Below are positions 28,798 to 39,097 of a stretch of DNA of 64,000 bases, in pieces. The DNA comes from Parapristionchus giblindavisi (taxonomy: Eukaryota > Nematoda > Chromadorea > Rhabditida > Diplogasteridae). The stretch is taken from assembly GCA_943737045.1 (NCBI GenBank), contig CALSFV010000085.1, forward strand, positions 263,001 through 327,000, written 5' to 3'. Position 1 is the first letter of the stretch; every line of letters begins with the position of its first letter. Made by a program: the position numbers and the translations under genes. Under the pieces are notes generated by a model that worked only from the letters and a program-made list of their open reading frames with translations, did no database searches and was not told the DNA's origin.

Positions 28798-31003
28798 ATG
28801 TCTCAGACTCAAGCAGCGGCTCCGGTTCCCCCACCAACGCTCACACCCTCGGAGAACCAGCTACCATATGACCTTAATATATTGATCGATCGAGTCCTAT
28901 CAGGTTTGTAAATATTAAATATTAAAGCTTTTAATAATACTAATTTAACAATTCCAGTTAATGACAAAACTCATGAGATTCCAAAATGACAAAATTCCAG
29001 TTAATATCCAACGTTTTTCGGTGACTTTTTGGGGAGTCGCTCTCTCAGAGCAGCCGTCGCTAACTAATGCTATCAGTGAAGACGCTTTATCGAAACTTTT
29101 AGTTGTAAGTTGATCTTTGATCTTTCTGACCTCTGATCTTTGATCTTTCACATTGATCTTTGATCTTTAGTGTGTTCGGAATGTATTCTTGTCCCAGCCC
29201 GTCATGCTTGAGATCGTTCTACCGATGCAGGTTGGATAAGTTTAACTATGATTCTGATCTTAACTTCTATTCTTTAAAAATTGATCTATGATTTTTTTTA
29301 AATTTGATCTTTGAACCTTGATCTTTGATCTTTCAAGGCATTTATCCTTCCAATTTTTAAGGTGTGCGCTGACATTCACGGTCAATATCCGGATCTGCTT
29401 AGGATGTTCGCCAAGATTGGCTGGCCCCCAGACAAGAACTATCTCTTCCTTGGAGATTATGTGGACCGCGGGAAGTATGTTGTAGTTTGATTTTTGATCT
29501 TTTAAGCTGGAAAATCCAAAGATCAAAGATCACTTTAACAGGCAACAGCTTGAAGTCATCATTCTTCTGTTTGCGTACAAGTGCAAGTATCCCGAGCAGT
29601 TCTTCATGCTACGAGGCAATCACGAATGTCGACCAGTCAATCGGGTACAGTATCCCTAGATACAGTCTCCCGAAAATCTACTCTGGACCTACCATAAATG
29701 AATCAATCGATTGCAGGTGTACGGATTCTTCGAAGAAGTCAAGCGTCGTTACACTATAAAACTCTATGAAGAGTTCCAGGTAATCGATAAGACTATTGTA
29801 CCGTAACCCATGCATTCCGTTCAGGACGCCTTCAATACGATGCCTCTGACTGCATTGATAGGCGGGCGAATTTTCTGTATGCACGGTGGCCTGTCTCCTG
29901 ACATCAAGTCATGGAAAGATCTGCGGGACATTCAGGTATATTATATCTTTTCCGCCATAATATAGATTGATTGTGATATATCATTGATTGATTTCAGAGG
30001 CCATTAGAGGTTAGCGAGCACGGACTTTGCGTGGACCTACTGTGGTCGGATCCTGAAGAGAACGGTCAGGGATGGATCGAGAGTGGAAGGTATACGGTAG
30101 ATTGAAATATCGATCAATCATGGATATACTGTAGGGGTATATCGTATACTTTTGGAGCTGATGTGGTGATGGAGTTTTGCGAGAGGATGGATATTGATTT
30201 GATTGCCAGGTGATTATTCAATTAAAAATATAATAATAGCGATCGCTATCACGATATGCCAACGATAGCACAGCATTCTGATGACAAAGCCAGACAAGTG
30301 AACATTGCATTTTCCATGGGAGTTTCTATGCTAGCAGTCGTTATGGCTTTCAAACAAACTTTGGCCATACGCAAGATATTCAATAGATCTAGGGAATTGT
30401 AGCACCAATTTTTTAAATTTAGCAGATTTCCATAGATATGCGAAAAAGAAATTTCCCTAATAAGCCGATCAGATCGCTGTGTCAAGGTCAAGAGAATACT
30501 GTGATAAACATAGTTGTCCAAAGCTTATTGTAATTTCCAGAGGTCATCAAGTTGTCATGGACGGATATGAATTCTTCGCGCGTAAATCTCTCGTCACAAT
30601 ATTCTCTGCACCACGGTCAGAAAAATCAGCAAAAGATTACGCCCAGACCCGGCATCGAACCATCGATTAATCTTTACAGATACTGCGGTGAGTTCGACAA
30701 CAAGGCAGCATCGATGAATGTCGCCGAGGGATTGATATGCTCGTTTACGGTAGATGTTTAATATTTAATTTTAGTTCAATTTAAATTGTTATTTTACTTA
30801 TTGACAGGTACTCAAACCGGCTGGAGCATTGCGAATTCGCGTGCCGAAGAAGAGGAAGGATGGCAAGGGATCTTCCAAGGTCTGTTTGTATAATTTTTCG
30901 TTAAATTTTGAAAAAAAAGTATTTTAATTTAAAATTTGCATAATTTCAGGGCGAATCTGCGTATCCCAGTTCAGCTAACATTGTCAGTAAGATGGATGAA
31001 TGA
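28798..31003 (+). CDS. PP1-type serine/threonine protein phosphatase (365 aa)
   Basis: Thirteen exons join in frame from ATG 28798 to TGA 31001-31003: 28798-28903, 29001-29104, 29171-29230, 29362-29474, 29542-29644, 29717-29779, 29825-29935, 29998-30089, 30135-30209, 30541-30615, 30680-30749, 30808-30879, 30950-31003. Metal-binding and catalytic motifs are ADIHGQ, GDYVDRG, GNHEC, the MHGGLSP histidine and LLWSDP. The first motif is ADIHG instead of the usual GDIHG, and SAPNYCGEFDN has Arg for Asn. The enzyme dephosphorylates phospho-Ser/Thr with a two-metal centre, usually with targeting subunits. The tail is basic ([12 protein letters not shown]). The divergence suggests one of the lineage-specific PP1s rather than the ubiquitous isoform. 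Exon 10 uses a GTCAG donor. Exon 2 includes repeat-derived sequence. Confidence 0.92.
29006..29050 (+). repeat. 45-bp repeat inside PP1 exon 2
   Basis: This stretch (containing TTTTTCGGTGACTTTTTGGG) is identical to 35160-35204, the right terminus of the TIR-bounded segment at 33747-35204. It reads through in the PP1 frame, contributing residues of the form [14 protein letters not shown]. Confidence 0.9.
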
Positions 31004-31924
31004 TCAGCAACGGACCCTTCAGGAGAAGAACATTCCATCCTCATACATCGTCATCTCCAACCTCTTAACCATCGATTGTCTACACCACGAAGAACTCTAT
31101 TCAGAAATACGCAATGTCCATATATTTATAAATATGTTCTTTCGTGCTGTTATGTGTGTTTGTTATCTGTGTACTTAGTTAATGACGTCATTTCGAGTTT
31201 TTGTCAGATAGAAGAGAGTTCAGTGAATCTTTCTCGAAATCTTCCTGTGCACTCGGGTCCTCACACGCACAATGTCGAAGTGAAACAGTTCAAAATCCTT
31301 TGCTGTATCAAATCAATTTATTTATCTTATGATTATGATTCAATCAGTATATTTTCAATCTCTAAAATCTCAGTACACGAAACACATGAAACATGAAAAA
31401 ACACATGAAAAAATTACATGAAACAGAACATGGAACAATATTATGCCATAAATTTGTGAGCAAAATCAATACATACAAACAGTCAATCGAATCAATGATG
31501 AGATCATAATCTACCGTAATCTACTTGCACTAGCTACCGTAACCACTCCTACAGTAATCAATAAATAGGAGGTGTGAACCGCTCATCAGTGAGTACCATG
31601 CACTCGAATTCCTCTAGATCATTGAATCTCCAGATGAGATCAGTGTACAGACTCCCTACCGTAACCAAATCCACGTCGTACCTCACTACGACGAGTGCTG
31701 AAGCACATTCTACCTGAAATCAATCAATACTTTTAACTTTTACGACAAAAAAGATCAACAAATTTTTTTAAATATTTTATTTTTTATTATGGGTGTAGAG
31801 ATACAAACGTATTGTACATATAGCTCTACACGCTTAGCAATTTCTTGTTAAGGAATTCTTCCATCATAGGTAAGTTAATCATTTCCTTATAGATTAGAGA
31901 ATAGGACAGAATTCCCTTATCTTA
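31004..31924. other. Downstream of PP1, nothing recognised
   Basis: The 3' UTR of PP1 probably lies here. Scattered TACCGTA motifs near 31510-31680; no convincing exon. Confidence 0.4.
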
Positions 31925-31927
31925 TCT

Positions 31928-32092
31928 ATTCCGTACTCCACTTTCTGCGCGACACGCGCGCGGGGTAGTGACAAGTCGCGCGCGGGGTAGTTACAAGCCG
32001 CGTCGCGGGCGCGTCGCGACTTATCACTACCCCGCGCGTGGGTTATAAATAACCCGCGCGCGAGTTGTCGATAAGACGTGCGCGACCCGCTC
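31928..32092. repeat. CpG-rich array, left
   Basis: Repeated boxes of the form GCGCGCGGGGTAGTGACAAG and their inverses in otherwise AT-rich DNA. Its outer sequence GCGCGACACGCGCGCGGGG is the inverse of the outer end of the array at 35822-36018. Confidence 0.85.
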
Positions 32093-33746
32093 CCTTCCTC
32101 TTCTACTTTCCTCTGCCCTTGCTTTACTTACATAACTTCAAGTATACTGTAATGGCCAAATTCGATATAGTACATACATTGTTTATTGAATGAACAAAAA
32201 GATACAAGATGAACCATAACAACTGTAAAAACTGAGTACAAAAACTGGAACAAACAAAATTGGATCAACATGGCAACAACAATATACAATGGACAATTAT
32301 TGAACAATATCTCTATAGGTCGTTGTAAATCTTGATTGAGATGAAGATAAGATATTGAATTTAGTCGATAAAGTGTGATTCTCTGCAAAGAATTGTTTTA
32401 ATCAAAATGCAAAATTAAATAGATAGATAAGTTATATTAAATAGAAAACAACCAACCATCATTGTCCTCTTCACACTACGATCAGACGAAATTATATAAT
32501 TCCAAAAATATATTCTTATCATATTTCCGATTTCTCTTCTGAAACAATTGCGTTAAAGAAAAGATAAATCAATATGTCGATAAGAGGAGCTAGCCCTAGA
32601 CAAACAAACTTCCACATTCAATAACAGATAGAAGATTATCTTACAGATCAGAATCTCCTTGTCCTTGTCAATTAATAATATTACTTATGGGTTCTACTTC
32701 TAATCACAACATTCATTACCTGTAAATATTACAGTATGAGTGGTTACGGTATCTGTGGTCTAACTAACCTTAAGCTTCATCTGAGCTTATCCATAAATAT
32801 ACTGGCAGGTATGAATATGCAATTCACCAGAGAAATAATGATTCCTGACTTAAGAAAAGAGATCAATAATAAATAAATCGATATCCAATATTGAATTTAT
32901 TAGTACAAGTGCATCCCGCTATTCAAGGCATAAGTCGTACGGGAGATCACTGCTAGGGCAGTGATAATTCAGACAATCATTAGTAAAAGCAACGATAAAG
33001 GAATAACAATTTACCTGAGGAATATCGATTAGTAAATAGAGTGGCCCTCATCCATTATTCAGCAAATAATACATAATATCCTCAATTTATAATAGTGACT
33101 CTGAAAACAAATAATGAATAATTAAATAGAACAAACTTTATACTTAACCGTATAGGACGGACGACCAAAATGACCGCGGTCTTTTTGGTCGTCCGTCCTA
33201 TACGGATCACAAAACTTTATGAGTAAACTGACACGAGATTGCGTTCCTATTTACAATTAGCAAAATTGACAGTGGTTCCAAACTATTCATATGTGTAACT
33301 ACATGCATGATCACGGATACGAGTAAAATTATACATTATCCGGCAAATTCCATGATCATGCATGGTCATTCACGATTCTTGATCATGCTCGAATTTTTTA
33401 TCTTGCATGGAATTTCAGAATCAATGCATGATCACGGATAATCCGTGCATAATTGGAGTATATTTAATGCATGATCATGCCACTAACTGCACAAATTATA
33501 CGTGATCATGCGTGGATTCAAATACCTGAGCACTTTAAAATGCAATATTAAAACACATACATATTAGTCCTTGATGGATATATCCTCCTCACTCATCCGA
33601 CTACTTCTTCTTCATAATCATAACTCAGTTCACCGAATGCGTTTGCACGATGATCAGATTCTGTAACCACAAACAAAATAAGTGTTGAACAGCTGCTTTA
33701 CAGAACAGGAGGAATAACTTGAAAGATGAAGCAATTCAGCGAATAA
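32093..33746. other. No gene seen between array and inner element
   Basis: AT-rich, containing the perfect hairpin at 33148-33205 and a CAGGTGTTTG-type repeat at about 33285-33525. Confidence 0.4.
33148..33205. repeat. 58-bp near-perfect palindrome
   Basis: CCGTATAGGACGGACGACCA pairs with its exact inverse at the other end, around a short centre TGACCGCGGTC. No second copy was noticed in the window. Confidence 0.95.
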
Positions 33747-35204
33747 CTCTGAGAAAGCGACTCCCGAAATAGTCACCGAAAAAAGCTAGATAGTCGCTAG
33801 ATCGTGAAAAATACAGAAAAGCTACTTGATAAAAGCTAGATAGTCGCTAGGCTAGAAAAACATCCAGGAAAAAGCTAGATAGCCGCTAGATACACATATC
33901 CGCTGGATTCTCTCCCCGAAAAGCGCTAGATCGCGCGCGTTGCGTACGCGCAGCGTGTCTTTGAATTAAATTTTTTAGTCCTAAAATTAACGGTTTTAAT
34001 TCTTGTTTTCGTGACTTTTTTGTGAATTTGTTCAATGACCTCATCGTACACTCTCGTATACTTCACCCCCTTGTTAATCTCGCCCCTATTCATTCCCGGC
34101 AAGAAGTTATCACTGTATTTATGTGCCAATTCTAATTAGTTTTGCGATCTCTTTCATTTTTGACTCTTGTTTTTCAATTTTTGGTACTGTTCAGCTATGT
34201 ATGTGACGCATATCCTGAGGAAGATGATGATTTTGAAGAAGTAGATGCAGATGAACATTCAAATGAAGAGGAATTGGAGATTGTTATCGATTATCCTTCT
34301 GAACAACTCCAAGATCCAGGTATAAAATGATTTCACTTGTCGTATTACATCATATTGCATTACAACAACTTTATCTGCCGATTGGGGTGTTATGTAAGCT
34401 GGGTCGCTATTAGGGTTTTCCGATGAGTCCAATCGTGTCTTGCAAGACTTGCAAGACACAATCGGACTTGTCGTATTACGTTGATGTATTTAAATTATTT
34501 TCGAAAACAATTTTCCAGGTGCGTATGAAGATTCGATGATGCTATACTCCTCAGTAATATTATTATAATATAATTTGATGTATCTTTGAGAGCTTTTGGC
34601 CTGAAAATGAAGACGAACTATTTCACGGAGTTGTTTCCAGGTAAGCAAGCAATACAAACAAATCATTCATGCAGTCATTCAACCACGCTCTACAGCGAGA
34701 ACTCTGTATTTAGTTAAGAGTTAACGAAAACATTCTTTCTTTTATTTATTTTAATTATTCAAGCCTTTGTTTTCAGATATGTCAAAGAAATATGCTACAA
34801 AGCTGGAGTTGCTCGTCAGACTATATGCCGATCGCGCCATAATGCAATTGATTATTATCTTGCACGTTCTATTGACGTGAACGTTATTCTAGCATCATGT
34901 TTATTGTTAGAATTCAATTGTTTCATATATTGCTTATTGTGGATTATTGATGTAAATTACAAGTCTGAATAAACTATGTTTGTAATGTCTCACGAGTTAA
35001 ATTTACGTAAAAAAACGAGGGGAAAAGTCAGAAATCAGTTTGCGATAGCGAAACCACCTGAGATTACGGTAGTCCCGGAAAACGCTAGATTTTCTCCCAC
35101 ATAGTCGCACGCTAGATTTTCTCCCCTAAACACTCCCTTATATTCTTCGCCTAGACTCTATCCAACGTTTTTCGGTGACTTTTTGGGGAGTCGCTCTCTC
35201 AGAG
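33747..35204. mobile_element. 1.46 kb TIR-bounded segment carrying a candidate gene
   Basis: The left end CTCTGAGAAAGCGACTCCC and the inverse of the right end (CTCTGAGAGAGCGACTCCCC) match over about 45 bases, continuing through AGTCACCGAAAAA. Subterminal GCTAGATAGTCGCTAGA boxes repeat at the left and GCTAGATTTTCTCCC boxes at the right. The interior has a multi-exon open frame on the plus strand and an opposing open frame on the minus strand (33926-34130). No target duplication was found. Confidence 0.65.
34142..34972 (+). CDS. Candidate secreted acidic protein gene, 5' end not found
   Basis: Four exons (from about 34140 to 34319, 34519-34553, 34591-34640, 34777-34972) have good splice sites and phases that agree at all three junctions, ending at TAA. 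The first exon opens with a signal-peptide-like stretch (LTLVFQFLVLFSYVCDA) followed by a highly acidic region (EEDDDFEEVDADEH). The last exon contains a Cys/Arg segment (ICYKAGVARQTICRSR) and a hydrophobic tail that could be a membrane segment. There is no ATG in frame, so exon 1 probably lies upstream of the acceptor at 34138-34139. Family unknown. Confidence 0.45.
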
Positions 35205-35821
35205 AAGCTATACACGAACAGATTATCGAAAGTGCAGGTAGACTTATGGCAACATAATAAGCAACATTTGATAAGAAATAGAGGTAAATGCGCGAATGAA
35301 TTCATCAAAAGCCAAATTGAAAAGAAATGAAACTGCTCCTTCATGGAAACGGTAAGAAATATCGTCAATTTAAAAGTGTTGTATCATGAACTAACTTTTT
35401 TAAACTGAACTTTCATAAATTGATGTGCCAGTTATGTAATCTATTATTTTTATGTTACTATGATGTATGATGGATATTTTTCATTCTATAATGTCACATA
35501 TGCGAAAATTATCTTGCACCTATTCATTTCAAACATTATGTACTTTTTATTTCTTATTTTATTGATTTTTAAAACATTGAAGATGGATCATCCACAAATA
35601 GCTTAAAATTACTTTCATTTGGTTTTCTGTCCAAAAAAGTCATTATAATGTTATTACAAATTCATAAAAGAATGCACAATCGGATAGATTGTTCACATTG
35701 CTCTTATATTTGGTTGAAATGCCCTCCAAATATCGTTTCAACCATTCAGAATAAACAATTAAACAATTTATGCAAAGCATTTTCCACAGGAAACACTCGC
35801 GAAACTGTACTATGTTCCCAC
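35205..35821. other. No gene seen
   Basis: AT-rich; several frames are open by chance, with no splice or homology support. Confidence 0.4.
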
Positions 35822-36018
35822 GCAAAAGTCACAATAAGTCGCGCTCGACTTGCAGTAAGTCGCGCGCGAGTTGCTGAGTGCCTTAAGTGTCCTTAAGTCG
35901 CGCGTGATACCGCGACTTCACTTTAACCCGCGCGCGAGTTGTCACTACCCCGCGTATAACTCGCAACTCGTCACTGTCCCGCGCGCGACTTTACACTACC
36001 CCGCGCGCGTGTCGCGCG
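35822..36018. repeat. CpG-rich array, right
   Basis: Boxes of CCCGCGCGCGAGTTGTCAC and CCCCGCGCGCGACTT in mixed orientation. The outer end is inverse to the outer end of the left array (31928), so the pair may be the termini of a segment of about 4.1 kb. Confidence 0.85.
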
Positions 36019-36110
36019 GAAAGTCTGGAGTAAAGAGAGTTCGCTACGGAACCATTCACTCATACAGTATCGTGGAAAAGTCTATCCACTTTTGCTTTTT
36101 TCATCACAAG

Positions 36111-38547
36111 TTATTTTGTAGATAAGACATTTTTCTGCTTGGATAAATTGCCTCCCTGCTGCATACATACCTCTTCCTCGTCACTGTCACTAAATGATGT
36201 TTCTTCCCTATCGATTACTTCCACTCGAGGAGCGTCCAGCGATGCCTGCGGATTACTGTAGGTTACTGTATGAAAGTGCTGCAGGAATACGGTAGCTAGA
36301 TTATTGATTACCTGTAGCGCCGCCATCATCCCTGCAAAATTCTGCACACTGGGATTGTCCTCGACTTCGATCTACAATCAATCAATAGTCAATAAAATCA
36401 ATAAATGATGGTAAAAATTTGAAATCAATCAATAAAATCAATAAATGATGGTAAAAATTTGCAATCAAACAATAAAATCAATAAATGATGGCCTACAATG
36501 TAGTTTGCTTGTTCCTTCCTTCGATCACTCTCAATCAATACATCGTGGATAGCCTCACTCGGGCTGGGACCATATCTCAACTTGATCTCGTTGAGTACGG
36601 TAGGATGAGGGAAGCACGTCTCGAACTCTGGCAGTCTGATCGATTATCGATTAGCTAATCTCGTTTGACTACCATATCACGGGTCTCCGGTAAAACTGTA
36701 GCAACGCCTGCCACTAGGAAAATTTTTTTGTCTCTGATTTCGATGAAAGTCGGTCAGTGGGTGTGGTTGGGGGTCATGAGAATTCTTAGCCACTTGATTT
36801 GGCCAAAATTGCAGATTATCGATTTTTTGTGATCTACCCTGAAAATGATCATAACTCGGTTCATTTTCATCGTACATCGAGCTGACAGGTGTCATTCGAA
36901 CCGTATTCAAATTCTCTTCAAAAAAGTTGTTTATGACCCGTTCGCTGCTAAGTCGTCTTCAGGGCGAAAAACGCGAAAAGCAGATTATTTCACCAAAAAG
37001 GTGGTCTGTTCTCGAAAATTTTCTCTTGAGATCATCCGTATTATTGCAAAAATTATGTCTTCAAACCACGCACAATATCACTATCTAGTTCATTGCCCGT
37101 ATCTCTTGGCCCTCAGGGTCGATTACTAGATAGCTCATGGACTTAGTCGATTTTAGATCACTTTCTGTTTTTTGATCGTATCTCACTTCAAAGTTGTCCA
37201 ATTACCTTTTCAAAAAAATAGAAATGATTCACTCGAAAAGTAGATTAAAAAGTTTATCATTGTCTAAATTGCTATATCAAGCCGTTTTTGAGTTATCAAA
37301 GAAAATTGCTCCAATTTCGTGTTTTCACCGCTTTCATGTGTTGAACAGAGAATTCAATCAATTAGAGAAATATGTTTACTTCACATTTGAAATTGTAATA
37401 TAATTGAACAAACATTGTGCAGATATCAACACCGCTGGTGAAATACGAGGGTAGTTGATAAGTCCTTTCCTCCGCCACTAGAACCTCGAGCGTCACTGGG
37501 ATAGAGGAGAGCACAAGATCAGACCCGAGAGAGCATCCATAATGGAGTTCGCCCTTGGACTGTACACGAGAGTGCTCGAGGAGGTTCAGCAAGGTTTCGG
37601 AATCGTCCCCCTATCGAAATCGTTCAAGGACTACGTGCATGCACCAAAGCATCCGCGGTGAAAACACGAAATTGGAGCAATTTTCTTTGATAACTCAAAA
37701 ACGGCTTGATATAGCAATTTAGACAATGATAAACTTTTTAATCTACTTTTCGAGTGAATCATTTCTATTTTTTTGAAAAGGTAATTGGACAACTTTGAAG
37801 TGAGATACGATCAAAAAACAGAAAGTGATCTAAAATCGACTAAGTCCATGAGCTATCTAGTAATCGACCCTGAGGGCCAAGAGATACGGGCAATGAACTA
37901 GATAGTGATATTGTGCGTGGTTTGAAGACATAATTTTTGCAATAATACGGATGATCTCAAGAGAAAATTTTCGAGAACAGGCCACCTTTTTGGTGAAATA
38001 ATCTGCTTTTCGCGTTTTTCGCCCTGAAGACGACTTAGCAGCGAACGGGTCATAAACAACTTTTTTGAAGAGAATTCGAATACGGTTCGAATGACACCTG
38101 TCAGCTCGATGTACGATGAAAATGAACCGAGTTATGATCATTTTCAGGGTAGATCACAAAAAATCGATAATCTGCAATTTTGGCCAAATCAAGAGGCTAG
38201 GCCTTCTCATGACCCCCAACCACACCCACTGACCGACTTTCATCGAAATCGGAGACAAAAAATTTTTCCTAGTGGCAGAGCCGTACGTTTTTGCTACACT
38301 TTTACAGGAGACCCGTGATATACCTGTGTAGTGGCTCACTCCTCAGCCAGTACAGACTCTCTCCACTCGCTTCAACCATCGCGACTGCCTGTCATAGTAT
38401 TGATTGGTTAAGTGATACCGTAATCAACAGCTACCGTACCCGATCGAAGAGCCAATCGATATTATCTATCGGTGTCGGCATGTTCTCTTCGTTGCCTCCA
38501 TAGAAGACGACGATGATTCGAGCATCCCGCAGGGATGATTTTAACAT
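36111..38547 (-). CDS. Conserved-looking protein of unknown function (168 aa)
   Basis: Five exons (38547-38440, 38388-38324, 36635-36497, 36371-36312, 36245-36111) join in frame from ATG to TAA. The ATG lies seven bases behind TTTCTTACAG, which suggests a trans-splice acceptor. Visible segments are ARIIVVFYGGNEENMPTP, LYWLRSEPLHRLPEF and a Ser/acidic tail (SFSDSDEEE). No domain recognised. It is transcribed away from BBS5, with start codons about 550 bp apart. Intron 2 is almost wholly a fold-back element. The last exon could instead be spliced at GAGGAAGAG/GTATG, which would change the final 19 residues. Confidence 0.7.
36674..38321. mobile_element. 1.65 kb fold-back filling an intron
   Basis: 36674-37330 is the inverse of 37658-38321, starting ATATCACGGGTCTCC on each side. 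The spacer (37331-37657) contains GC-richer, coding-like sequence with an open minus-strand frame. The fold-back reaches to within two bases of the 5' splice site at 38324 and leaves only about 40 bases of other intron sequence. Confidence 0.9.
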
Positions 38548-38783
38548 AGGGTTACTGTAAGAAACAGAATCAACAATTATTTTATCAACGCTTTTATGCA
38601 CGAAACGAGACACATACACATGACGAGTGAAGAGTTTGAAATGTAAAGGTGATGTAATAAGCATACAAATGGTTAAACGCTACAGTATACAGGAAATTGA
38701 GAGGGGTTGCGAGAGATATGAACAGACAGAGAGGTAGAGATAGAGAGTGGTAGGCCTCGATTCAAACCTCGCGCCAGAGAACC

Positions 38784-38798
38784 GTTGCCAGGGGCAAC
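38784..38798. promoter_or_regulatory. X-box (RFX/DAF-19 site) upstream of BBS5
   Basis: GTTGCCAGGGGCAAC consists of two perfect inverse half-sites GTTGCC and GGCAAC with a 3-base spacer, the form bound by RFX factors at ciliary genes. It lies 300 bases before the BBS5 start codon. A family-H element (38905-39005) sits between site and gene. Confidence 0.8.
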
Positions 38799-38904
38799 GA
38801 ATGCGAAAGGGAAAGCGCAATGGTTCATAACAACGGATAGAGGAAAGTGAGCAAAGTTAAAATAAGTAAATAACTATAATTCTTCGTCGCGTAAAGGCAC
38901 ATCT

Positions 38905-39005
38905 TTTTTGAAACTAATTTGAAACTCTCTGCTCTGGCCACACTCTCTCGCTTTCTTTGTGTTGGCAATGCGAGAGTCAAATTAGGTTGGGGCACGTCTT
39001 TAAAC
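38905..39005. mobile_element. Family-H hairpin element in the BBS5 promoter
   Basis: Contains CTCTCTCGCTTTCTTTG and the outer GGGGCAC/CTTTAAA-type end. Lies between the X-box and the BBS5 start. Confidence 0.6.
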
Positions 39006-39097
39006 ACATTCCTCTTTATTTCTAGTTCGTTTCTAGTTATTAATATTTATGCTATTTCTAGTTCATAACGAATAAGAATCTGTCAACGTCCCACACA

